The translations under genes were made by a program, and so were the position numbers. From contig JAYEJW010000521.1 in the NCBI GenBank assembly GCA_034716535.1, positions 1 to 7,409 on the forward strand: a stretch of DNA of 7,409 bases, in the 5' to 3' direction. The DNA is from JAYEJW01 sp034716535. Lineage in GTDB: Bacteria > Pseudomonadota > Gammaproteobacteria > Chromatiales > Chromatiaceae. Positions 1-6,061 of this stretch are shown here, piece by piece; within the stretch, counting starts at the first letter, position 1; each line of letters begins with the position of its first letter. The notes under the pieces are model-generated. The model was given only the letters and a program-made list of their open reading frames with translations. It was not told the origin of the DNA and did no database searches.

Positions 1-1
1 G

Positions 2-202
2 CCAGAAGCCGGGTGGTACCGTAGGCCTCTGGCGCGCCAGGAAGGGATCCTCGGCGGTATTTCCTGCGGTGCTGCGGTGGCGGGGATGCTCAAGCTCGCC
101 GGCCGCGAGGAGTGGCGCGACACGGTGCTACTCGCGATTCTCCCTGACACAGGGGAACGCTACATCAGTACCGGGCTATGGAGCGAGGCGGGTCCCGGAT
201 AA
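2..202 (+). CDS. cysK: Cysteine synthase (O-acetylserine sulfhydrylase), C-terminal end, cut by window edge
   Basis: This is the last 66 codons of a PLP-dependent cysteine synthase, which makes L-cysteine from O-acetylserine and sulfide in the cytoplasm. The frame holds two signatures seen at the C-terminus of this family: a GILGGISCGAAVAG stretch, matching the usual EGIL-GISSGAA loop that contacts the PLP phosphate, and ILPDTGERYISTGLW, matching the usual terminal LPD-GERY-ST-LF. The protein stops eight residues later, as expected for the family. The catalytic lysine and most of the fold lie left of the window. The CysK type fits better than CysM by the wording of both motifs, but the fragment is too short to be certain. 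Residues encoded by roughly 2-40 match the family poorly, so a small frameshift there cannot be excluded. Confidence 0.82.
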   Translation, partial: PEAGWYRRPLARQEGILGGISCGAAVAGMLKLAGREEWRDTVLLAILPDTGERYISTGLWSEAGPG

Positions 203-253
203 CAGCGCCTCAGGCTGTCGCTCAGACGGGAGCCAAGAGGGCGTCAAGAACGC

Positions 254-397
254 GATACTGTACAATTCGGCAAACCCGAGCCCCTCAAGCACGGTCTCGC
301 TGGCTACTGGTCCCGCCGAATCACGGACGAACACCGCCTCGTCTACAAAATCGAAGGCGGCGCTCTCCTGCTGGCGCAGATGCGTTTTCACTACTGA
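254..397 (+). pseudogene. YoeB/Txe-family toxin, C-terminal remnant without a start
   Basis: The frame encodes GKPEPLKHGLAGYWSRRITD, then EHRLVYKIEGGALLLAQMRFHY and a stop. This is the conserved C-terminal half of YoeB, a RelE-superfamily ribosome-dependent mRNA endoribonuclease of type II toxin-antitoxin modules. The family's catalytic Glu (in KPEPLK), Arg (in WSRRI), His (in EHRLVY) and the terminal R-x-HY are all present in this piece. The N-terminal 30-40 residues of a normal ~84-residue YoeB are missing or unrecognisable. Between the preceding cysteine synthase stop at 202 and this homology the same frame has no ATG, GTG or TTG. No YefM-type antitoxin is seen upstream, where it normally sits. 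I conclude that this is a dead remnant, in the same frame as and directly behind the cysteine synthase stop. Confidence 0.8.
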
Positions 398-416
398 GAA
401 AAGGTGCCCAACACGA

Positions 417-460
417 AACCCCCTCGGGGTTCCCGCACCCCGCGAACGGGAATGCGGGAA
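417..460. terminator. Overlapping hairpins between convergent genes, possible bidirectional terminator
   Basis: Two perfect inverted repeats lie between the YoeB remnant and the aqpZ stop. The first is AACCCC-CTC-GGGGTT at 417-431. The second is TTCCCGCA at 430-437 pairing with TGCGGGAA at 453-460 around a 15-base loop. They share bases 430-431, so only one can form fully. Placed 18 bases after the aqpZ stop, they could end transcription from either side. No T-tract follows, so intrinsic termination is not proven. Confidence 0.4.
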
Positions 461-477
461 ACGGCATCGATCTACTG

Positions 478-1182
478 TCAGGCCTGATTCTCGCCCTCGA
501 AGAAGCGATAGACTACTCCGGCGATCACTGCACCGACGATCGGGGCAACCCAGAACAACCAAAGCTGGACCAGCGCCTCCCCGCCGACCACCAGCGCCGG
601 CCCCGTGCTGCGCGCCGGGTTCACGGAGGTGTTGGTCACCGGAATGGAAATCAGATGGATCAGCGTCAGGGCCAGACCGATGGCGATGCCCGCCGAGGCG
701 GCGGGCGCGCGCTTATCGGTGGCACCGAGGATGATGATGAGAAACATCATGGTCATCACGATCTCGGTCACAAGGCCGGCCATCAAGGAGTACTTGCCTG
801 GGGAGAGCTCACCGTACCCATTGGCGGCCAATCCGTTGACGGCCAGGTCGTAGCCGGGGGCGCCGCTGGCGATGAAGTAGAGCAGGTAAGCCGCAACGAT
901 GGCGCCCAGGACCTGGGCGACCACGTAGGCAGGAAGATCGGCGAAGCTGAAGCGACCGCCTACCGCGAGTCCCACGGACACCGCCGGGTTGAGATGGCAA
1001 CCCGAGATGTGGCCGATGGCGTAAACCATGGTCAGCACCGTCAGGCCGAAGGCGAAGGACACCCCAAGCAAGCCGATTCCAACATCAGGAAAGGCTGCGG
1101 CGAGCACCGCGCTGCCGCACCCGCCGAGGACCAGCCAGAACGTGCCGATAAACTCGGCGATCGAGCGTTTCATCAAGGACAT
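478..1182 (-). CDS. aqpZ: Aquaporin Z, water channel
   Basis: AqpZ is an inner-membrane MIP-family channel that lets water cross rapidly during osmotic change. The 234-residue product matches E. coli AqpZ (231 residues) over its whole length. Six membrane segments and two NPA half-helices are visible: NPA at 65-67 (in SGCHLNPAVSV) and at 188-190 (in TNTSVNPARS). The water-selective aromatic/arginine filter is intact as F45, H176, T185 and R191, equivalent to F43, H174, T183 and R189 of E. coli. A glycerol facilitator would have a smaller residue at the H176 position. The start at 1182 is chosen because homology begins there and AAGGAG (1189-1194) lies 6 bases upstream. The reading frame stays open for 52 more codons upstream, but that part has no family similarity. 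The gene stands alone, with a decayed hydrolase locus upstream. No clear promoter was found in the 70 bases before it. Confidence 0.96.
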   Translation of the reverse strand: MSLMKRSIAEFIGTFWLVLGGCGSAVLAAAFPDVGIGLLGVSFAFGLTVLTMVYAIGHISGCHLNPAVSVGLAVGGRFSFADLPAYVVAQVLGAIVAAYLLYFIASGAPGYDLAVNGLAANGYGELSPGKYSLMAGLVTEIVMTMMFLIIILGATDKRAPAASAGIAIGLALTLIHLISIPVTNTSVNPARSTGPALVVGGEALVQLWLFWVAPIVGAVIAGVVYRFFEGENQA

Positions 1183-1188
1183 TTTTTT

Positions 1189-1194
1189 CTCCTT
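1189..1194 (-). promoter_or_regulatory. aqpZ ribosome binding site
   Basis: AAGGAG on the - strand, separated from the ATG at 1182 by six A residues. It decides the aqpZ start in favour of 1182 over the ATG 52 codons upstream. Confidence 0.8.
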
Positions 1195-1252
1195 ATTGGA
1201 GGGGTGTGTGCCATCTGGATAGTCCCACAGAGAACGAGACAGGGATGAAAGG

Positions 1253-2272
1253 CTAGCTATTGAACACGTTCTGGGTCTTCTCATGCAAACCAAATTTCTC
1301 ATTCGTTTTGTTCTGGAGCGGCACAGACGCACCAGCATCGTCCAGGCATTGAAGGACGCGCGTTTGCAGATAGGCGTGAAACGGGTTGTACCTCAGGCGT
1401 AGCAGCCAATCTCCCGGAATCTTCAGCAGGCCCTGCTCACCCTTGATCGCCATATCCCCTAGAAACACAAGGTCATCGTCCTTAGCAGGGCTTCGACCGT
1501 AGAGCGGGTCATCCGGCGGGAAAGGCAAGGCTACATGGGACAAGGAAACGACGCCCATGGGCCAGGCGAGACCCAGGTGCTCGATGCCTGACTTTTCCAG
1601 TGAAAACGGCGCCTTGCGGCGCGCAACAACGCTGGTGCTGTGGGGGTTTGCGTTGGTGACGAAGGTGACGGCGAACGGCAGGCTCTCGTCGGCCAGCAGG
1701 CGGTTGGTCAGCGGGCCCGGGTCCGATACCAGCAAGCTCGACTTGATGGTTGCGTTGCGGTTGATATCGAACAGGACCAGCTCATTGCGACCGACTGGAA
1801 GACGCATCAGCAGGTTGTCCACCACCGCCTCGGTTGTCACCGTCGAATCAACCGTCGACTTGAGCACGAGAATCGGCGGGAGCTTCTCGGCAGCGGCCGG
1901 GTCTCGAGCCAATGCCCGGATGCGTCGGTCCACGTTGCGCGTGATGGCGTGGACCTGCGCGCCCGCGTTGGTCGCGAAGGAGTTGTACTTGTAGGGATCG
2001 AACTCATTCATCACCGACAGGTAGGCCAATCTGCCGAGCCCCGGCAGGACCGCCATCGAATCCTTGAATCCGGCCAAAGCCCCCGCCCCATGCACTCGGT
2101 TGGCCGGCGAGATCAACACCAGACTTGCGGGCACCGGCGCATCCCCTCCTTCGACGGCATCAAGCGCGACCTCCAGCGCCAACGGCGCGCCGGTGGAATA
2201 GCCGATGACGTGGATGGGCTCGTCGGAACCCGGCTTCGTGGAGATCCGTCTGATCGGCCCGGGAATGATGCG
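1253..2272 (-). pseudogene. Alpha/beta hydrolase lacking its N-terminal part
   Basis: The open frame begins right after a stop codon (2273-2275) and runs 339 codons. It contains the nucleophile elbow VIGYSTG (Ser codon 2195-2197), a likely catalytic Asp in KSTVDSTV (codon 1847-1849) and a likely catalytic His in SLSHVALPFPPDD (codon 1535-1537). The full Ser-Asp-His triad of a serine hydrolase is therefore readable. Family members normally carry about 100 or more residues before the elbow, including the first beta strands and the HG oxyanion-hole motif; here about 23 codons remain. The only in-frame start candidates, such as TTG at 2182, lie after the catalytic serine. The gene therefore probably yields no active enzyme. 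The substrate is unknown. The last ~30 residues after YNPFHAYLQTRVLQ look like a non-homologous tail. Alternatively, a functional protein with a misread upstream region would need at least one sequencing error or frameshift. Confidence 0.72.
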
Positions 2273-2328
2273 TCAGAGAACGTCGGCTTGCATCCTGGAT
2301 CCACCCCTATTGCAGAGCGCCGCAATAC

Positions 2329-2530
2329 CTAGACCGCAGGGGTCCTGCGATCAAAGAGCTCCTTGGTCTGGAACGGCGCTGGGCCGAACGCTTTCCGGCC
2401 AACACGCAGCGCTCGCGACAAGGGTTCGCTGGCACAGGGATTCCAGAAACCGTCTTCCGGCCGGTATCGAAAACCGCCTCCCGGTGAGGCCGATGGTGGC
2501 GAGCCCGAGCAGAATGTGTCGTCGTTTCAT
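2329..2530 (-). pseudogene. Frameshifted N-terminal gene remnant with signal-like start
   Basis: From ATG at 2528-2530 the - strand reads MKRRHILLGLATIGLTG, an N-terminus with basic residues, a twin arginine and a hydrophobic stretch, as in a Tat or Sec signal peptide. Directly after this, the original frame gives nonsense and ends at 2351-2353. The next frame over continues sensibly as GGFRYRPEDGFWNPCASEP and stops at 2329-2331. A one-base indel near GGGAGGC (about 2476-2482) explains this. From memory, a PEDG-x-WNPC stretch after a short signal resembles the start of some secreted or anchored amidohydrolases; this assignment is weak. No Shine-Dalgarno sequence stands at a normal distance. 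It may be the start of a gene whose middle was deleted and that now abuts the hydrolase remnant, or of that hydrolase itself. Confidence 0.45.
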
Positions 2531-2673
2531 CTTCCGACCAACTGTTGCCTCTTTCTACCCATCATTGCTCACCAGGGTTTCTCGCGAGACGGCTCAAGGG
2601 TGCGGCGTGGACGGCTTTCGCGCCCTCTGGCCAAGCGGGTGAATATCCTTCCCCACGCCATCCGGTCTCCGTC
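2531..2673. other. Intergenic region, no feature recognised
   Basis: These 143 bases lie between the mscS-like stop and the remnant start. I see no supported gene, T-tract terminator or promoter. Open frames crossing it have no family resemblance. Confidence 0.5.
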
Positions 2674-4533
2674 TCATGGGTCGAGTGGCAGGCCGGCCAG
2701 CTTCGCCTTGAACGCGCCGTCTTCCAGGTACAGGTGCACGTCCCGCTGCGGGTACGGGATGCCGATGCCCTCCGCGTCGAAGCGCTGCTTGACCGCCTTC
2801 GTGACGTCCCAGTAAACCTCCCAGACATCTCCGGTCTTGGCCCAGGGACGGCAGATGAAGTTGACCGAAGAGTCCGCCAAGGTGTGCATGCGGATTGTAG
2901 GCTCGGGGTCCTTGAGCGCCTTTGGATGCGTGGCGACGATCTCCTCGAGGATCGTCTGGGCCTGGTCGATGTCGTCGTCGTAGCCGATGCCGAACTCCAT
3001 GTCCACGCGCCGGGTGTCCACGGCGGTGGCATTGGTGATGACGTCATTCCAGATCTTGTTGTTCGGGACCACCATGTCCTTGTTGTCGAAGGTCTTGACG
3101 GTGGTGGAAACCAGGTTCATGGAAATCACCTTGCCGGAAACGCCGCCGGCGTCAATCACGTCGCCCACATCGAATGGCCGGAAGAACAGGATCATGAGGC
3201 CGCTGGCGAAGTTGCTGAGTGAGTCCTGAAGGGCGAAGGCGATCACGAAGCCGGCGGCACCGACGACGGCCAGCAGGGGACCGATGCTGACCTCTAAGGC
3301 CGCCAACGCCATGATGATGCCGACGGCCATCACGATCCAGCGCACGGCTCCGACCAGAAAGTCTTCCAACAGTTGGGAGACGGTGCCCATCATCCCCAGG
3401 GCGCGGTGGACGGCCCGGCTCAGCATCTTCGACAGCATCCACGCAAGGAACAGGATGCCGAGGAACAGGGCGAGGTTGGTGGCCAAGCGGATGCCCCCCT
3501 CGTCGGAGACTAGCCAACCCTTGATGGCAGCCCAGGCGGATGTCGTGTCCTTGACATCGACTCTGATGCCGCTGACGGAACTGATGTAGAGGCGATAGTC
3601 GTTGATCTTGGCCAGGGTATCGCTGTCCTCCTTATCGGTCTTGGACTCCAGCTCGTCGAGAACGGCCTTGAGGTGATCGATGATGAGCGTGCGTTCCTCG
3701 CGCAGCTCGTTGACTTCCTCCAGCAACTCGACCTTCTCCTCCACCTTGGCTTCCTCCACCTGTTCCATGGCAGCAGTGGTGGCGTCAATGGTCTGCCCCT
3801 CTTCCACATCTTTCTGCGCCTGCTCCAGCGCTTCCCGCGCCTTCTCCTGGACCTCGGTGGTGGCCCGCTCCGCCTCGGCAGTGGCGTCCCTGGCCTCGCT
3901 TGCAGCGGTGCGGACGGACTCGCTGCTGTCCACGTCCACATCCTCCACAGCATCTTGCACCCGATCCAGCGCGTCTTGCGCCTCTTGCGCGGCATCGGCG
4001 GTCTCGTCCAGATCCTGCCGGGTCTCGGGGTCTATCCTGTCCTCGACCTCGGCAGTGTTGTCCGCGGCGGCGGCCTCTTCCACCGTGGCACTGACCTCCT
4101 GCATCTTCGCCAGCGCTTCGCTGGCTGCTTGCTCCGTCTCCTTCACCTTCTCCGCGTCACCCGATGCCTTGGCCTCTTCGGCCCGCACCTTCACCTCTTC
4201 CAGGTGCTCCTTTGCCTCCTGCGCCGCCGCCTGAATCTCCTGAGTCTTCTCGATTTCCCTGTTCTGCCGCTTGACCGCGATCTCGGCCCGCGCGATTTCA
4301 ACGGCCTTCGCCCTCAGCAGGGCCAGCCACGCGTCGGCCTCCACGAGGAGCTCATCCTTGGTCAGGGGCTTGAGCCACAGGACCAGCTCGTCAACGGGAA
4401 TCCCGGGATCCGCCGTTGTCAGGGCTGCGGGCGGCTCCTGCGCGCTATCTTCGGCGGCGGAAACCGTAAAGACGGTGCCGATGAGCAGTACCCACAGAGC
4501 GGCCATTAGCGTGACCAAAACGCGATCTCCCAT
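2674..4533 (-). CDS. MscS-family mechanosensitive channel with long N-terminal coiled coil
   Basis: This 619-residue inner-membrane protein should open under membrane tension and release solutes on hypo-osmotic shock. In order it shows: a signal peptide at 1-27 (hydrophobic core 5-22, cleavage likely at VSA-A); a short conserved-looking segment at 44-90 (IPVDELVLWLKPLTKDEL); an Ala/Glu/Asp/Gln-rich coiled coil at about 95-300; a linker at 305-345; and membrane segments near 348-368, 392-415 and 417-450. TM3 carries the family pattern VGAAGFVIAFALQDSLSNFA and then FFRPFDVGDVI at the start of the beta domain. The alpha/beta vestibule follows to residue 600, ending GIPYPQRDVHLYLE. E. coli MscS has 286 residues, so about 330 extra residues precede the channel core. 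AGGAG (4545-4549) lies 11 bases before the ATG, a long spacing. It is apparently monocistronic. The channel fold is certain; the role of the coiled coil is not known. Confidence 0.93.
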   Translation of the reverse strand: MGDRVLVTLMAALWVLLIGTVFTVSAAEDSAQEPPAALTTADPGIPVDELVLWLKPLTKDELLVEADAWLALLRAKAVEIARAEIAVKRQNREIEKTQEIQAAAQEAKEHLEEVKVRAEEAKASGDAEKVKETEQAASEALAKMQEVSATVEEAAAADNTAEVEDRIDPETRQDLDETADAAQEAQDALDRVQDAVEDVDVDSSESVRTAASEARDATAEAERATTEVQEKAREALEQAQKDVEEGQTIDATTAAMEQVEEAKVEEKVELLEEVNELREERTLIIDHLKAVLDELESKTDKEDSDTLAKINDYRLYISSVSGIRVDVKDTTSAWAAIKGWLVSDEGGIRLATNLALFLGILFLAWMLSKMLSRAVHRALGMMGTVSQLLEDFLVGAVRWIVMAVGIIMALAALEVSIGPLLAVVGAAGFVIAFALQDSLSNFASGLMILFFRPFDVGDVIDAGGVSGKVISMNLVSTTVKTFDNKDMVVPNNKIWNDVITNATAVDTRRVDMEFGIGYDDDIDQAQTILEEIVATHPKALKDPEPTIRMHTLADSSVNFICRPWAKTGDVWEVYWDVTKAVKQRFDAEGIGIPYPQRDVHLYLEDGAFKAKLAGLPLDP

Positions 4534-4667
4534 GATCGGTAAAACTCCTGAATTCCCGGTTGGAAGGAGAGCCTGGGGGATTCGGCCAAAAGGGCCGGAA
4601 ACCCGTCGACGAAACAGGAATTATCCCACAGAGCAGGGGCACCTATCTCGGGAATCCCGCCTCACCG

Positions 4668-4695
4668 ATCATGAGACCCGTGTCGCCGCTGACAA
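4668..4695 (-). promoter_or_regulatory. Candidate sigma70 promoter for the mscS-like gene
   Basis: On the - strand TTGTCA (4690-4695, five of six to consensus) is followed after 16 bases by CATGAT (4668-4673, four of six). A separate -10-like GATAAT (4620-4625) stands closer to the gene but has no good -35 partner. Either could serve the gene starting at 4533. This is a pattern match only. Confidence 0.25.
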
Positions 4696-4722
4696 GGAGA
4701 ACGCGGTTGTCGCGAAGGAAGA

Positions 4723-4744
4723 CCCTCTCCCAAACGGGAGAGGG
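4723..4744. terminator. Perfect 9-bp hairpin downstream of fbaB, terminator or dispersed repeat
   Basis: CCCTCTCCC (4723-4731) pairs perfectly with GGGAGAGGG (4736-4744) around an AAAC loop, about 100 bases after the fbaB stop. On the - strand it is followed by TCTTCCTT, pyrimidine-rich but not a true T-tract. Short CCCTCTCCC/GGGAGAGGG palindromes often occur many times in GC-rich proteobacterial genomes, so it may be one copy of an intergenic repeat. Confidence 0.45.
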
Positions 4745-4762
4745 AGACAAAGAGGGCCTTCG

Positions 4763-4795
4763 GCCGATCTTTACTAGGGCAACAGCCCGATCGGC
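4763..4795. repeat. Nested inverted repeat after fbaB
   Basis: GCCGATC (4763-4769) is the reverse complement of GATCGGC (4789-4795). Inside it GGGC (4777-4780) pairs with GCCC (4785-4788) around AACA, directly against the outer arm. In fbaB mRNA this would form about 50 bases after the stop, ahead of the 9-bp hairpin. It may help end or protect the transcript. Confidence 0.35.
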
Positions 4796-4844
4796 TGTCT
4801 CCTGTCCGAGGTCGACTTGGCCCCTTTGCATTCGGGCCGGTGTG

Positions 4845-5894
4845 CTAGGCGATGGTCACCTGCGGCGACAGGTACACGTCTTGGATGGCGTTCAGCAACG
4901 CCACACCCTCGTCCATCGGCTTCTGGAAGGCCTTGCGCCCGGAGATCAACCCCATTCCGCCGGCTCGCTTGTTGATCACCGCCGTGCGCACCGCCTGCCC
5001 AAGGTCATTCTCCCCAGAGGCACCGCCGGAGTTGATCATCCCGATCCGGCCCATGTAGCAGTTGGCGACCTGATAGCGGACCCGGTCGATGGGGTGGGAG
5101 CCGGAGAGCTCCTCGTAGACCCGCGGGTGGGTCTTGCCGAAGCCGATCGCGATGTAGCCCCCATCGTTGGTGGCCTGTTTCTGCTTGACGATGTCCGCCT
5201 CGATGGTCACCGCCAGGTGGTTAGCCTGGCCGGTTAGGTCCGCCGCGGCGTGATAGTCAATTCCGTCGTGCTTGAAGGCCGAGTTGCGCAGATAGGCCCA
5301 GAGCACTGTAACCATGCCGAGCTCATGAGCCCGAGCGAAGGCCTCGCTCACCTCCTCGATCTGACGGCGGGACTCCATGGAGCCGAAGTAGATGGTCGCG
5401 CCCACCGCCACGGCCCCCATCTCGAAGGCCTGGTCCACGTCCGCAAAGGGCGTCTGGTCGTAGATGGTGGGATAGGTGAGCATTTCGTTGTGATTGAGCT
5501 TCACGAGAAAGGGAATCTTGTGGGCGTAGCGCCGGCCCACCGAACCGAGCACACCCAGGGTCGATGCCACGGCGTTGCAGCCACCCTCCATGGCCAGTCG
5601 GATGATGTTCTCGGGATCGAAATAGATGGGATTGGGCGCGAATGAGGCACCGGCGGAGTGCTCGACGCCCTGGTCCACAGGCAGAATGGAGACATAGCCG
5701 GTCCCCCCCATGCGGCCGTGGCCCAGCAGGGCCTGGTAGTTGCGCAGCACACGGGGCCCGCGGTCCGAATCCATCATTACGCGGTCCACGAAGTCGGCTC
5801 CGGGAAGGTGGAGCATGGACTGAGGAATTCCGCTGCACTCGTGCCCCAACAGGTCTTCCGCCTCGTCGGCGAGCAATCCTACGATATCGGTCAT
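4845..5894 (-). CDS. fbaB: Class I fructose-bisphosphate aldolase, DhnA/FbaB type
   Basis: This cytoplasmic enzyme reversibly splits fructose 1,6-bisphosphate into dihydroxyacetone phosphate and glyceraldehyde 3-phosphate, in glycolysis and gluconeogenesis. The 349-residue product matches E. coli FbaB (350 residues) along its whole length. Shared stretches include SILPVDQGVEHSAGASFA (69-86), PFLVKLNHNE (128-137), GAVAVGATIYFGS (160-172), LWAYLRNSAF (198-207) and VINKRAGGMGLI (306-317). The likely Schiff-base lysine is K237 in ADIVKQK, and no metal-binding class II motif is present. The start at 5894 is supported by homology (MTDI) and by GGAGG (5900-5904) five bases upstream. The frame is open for 46 further codons upstream, but these show no similarity. 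In E. coli this is the second, non-essential aldolase, favoured under gluconeogenic growth; whether the same holds here is unknown. The next gene is divergent. Confidence 0.97.
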   Translation of the reverse strand: MTDIVGLLADEAEDLLGHECSGIPQSMLHLPGADFVDRVMMDSDRGPRVLRNYQALLGHGRMGGTGYVSILPVDQGVEHSAGASFAPNPIYFDPENIIRLAMEGGCNAVASTLGVLGSVGRRYAHKIPFLVKLNHNEMLTYPTIYDQTPFADVDQAFEMGAVAVGATIYFGSMESRRQIEEVSEAFARAHELGMVTVLWAYLRNSAFKHDGIDYHAAADLTGQANHLAVTIEADIVKQKQATNDGGYIAIGFGKTHPRVYEELSGSHPIDRVRYQVANCYMGRIGMINSGGASGENDLGQAVRTAVINKRAGGMGLISGRKAFQKPMDEGVALLNAIQDVYLSPQVTIA

Positions 5895-5899
5895 TTCAG

Positions 5900-5904
5900 C
5901 CTCC
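5900..5904 (-). promoter_or_regulatory. fbaB ribosome binding site
   Basis: GGAGG on the - strand, five bases before the ATG at 5894. It supports this start over the longer open frame reaching 6032. Confidence 0.75.
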
Positions 5905-6052
5905 GCGATGCCTTTCTGCGTCGTCTCTAGGTTCAAACCACAAAAGATAGCCGGTGAATGTGCTGTTTGCATGAACCTTCCAGTACAGGCTCCGTCTTCC
6001 GGCGCTGGCCTTCTTTCGGTAGCCTGACGCACCAGCGCTTGGAGAGGTCCTC

Positions 6053-6057
6053 GGAGG
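6053..6057 (+). promoter_or_regulatory. Ribosome binding site for the Ap4A phosphorylase gene
   Basis: GGAGG four bases before a GTG start codon. The spacing is slightly short, but it is the only strong Shine-Dalgarno match before the homologous region. Confidence 0.65.
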
Positions 6058-6061
6058 AACA

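Larger units (their letters stand above)
4534..4844. other. 311-base intergenic region with several hairpins, no gene
   Basis: This lies between the fbaB stop and the mscS-like start, both on the - strand. It holds a weak CGGCC/GGCCG hairpin (4583-4597) in the likely mscS leader, possible promoter elements, a strong 9-bp hairpin (4723-4744) and a second nested inverted repeat (4763-4795). Open frames cross it on both strands, but none has a credible start with family resemblance. Confidence 0.6.
5895..6061. promoter_or_regulatory. Divergent fbaB / Ap4A phosphorylase promoter region
   Basis: This 167-base gap between two diverging genes must hold both promoters. No convincing -35/-10 pair was found on either strand. 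An inverted repeat GCGCTGG (6002-6008) / CCAGCGC (6032-6038), with 23 bases between its arms, ends 24 bases before the GTG of the + strand gene. It could be an operator or a leader hairpin. Confidence 0.4.

Noticed and set aside
178..1248. Long + strand open frame (356 codons) across the aqpZ region
   Set aside because: It is antisense to aqpZ, is low-complexity (rich in Gly, Arg, His, Asp) and resembles no family. It is a by-product of high GC content.
1183..1338. 52-residue N-terminal extension of AqpZ
   Set aside because: It has no homology, and a strong AAGGAG site lies right before the internal ATG at 1182.
2180..2182. TTG at 2180-2182 as the true start of the hydrolase
   Set aside because: It lies after the GYSTG nucleophile motif, so starting there would remove the catalytic serine that the upstream frame still encodes.
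2363..2450. Possible + strand peptide in the decayed region (KELLGLERRWAERF)
   Set aside because: It looks helical and charged, but it has no start, no family match, and overlaps the better-supported - strand remnant.
3673..4509. Leu/Gly-rich + strand open frame (278 codons)
   Set aside because: It is the mirror of the Ala/Glu-rich coiled coil of the MscS-like gene; the leucine runs come from antisense reading of Glu/Gln/Lys codons.
5895..6032. 46-residue N-terminal extension of FbaB
   Set aside because: It has no homology, a GGAGG site precedes the ATG at 5894, and FbaB proteins start with MTDI at that point.
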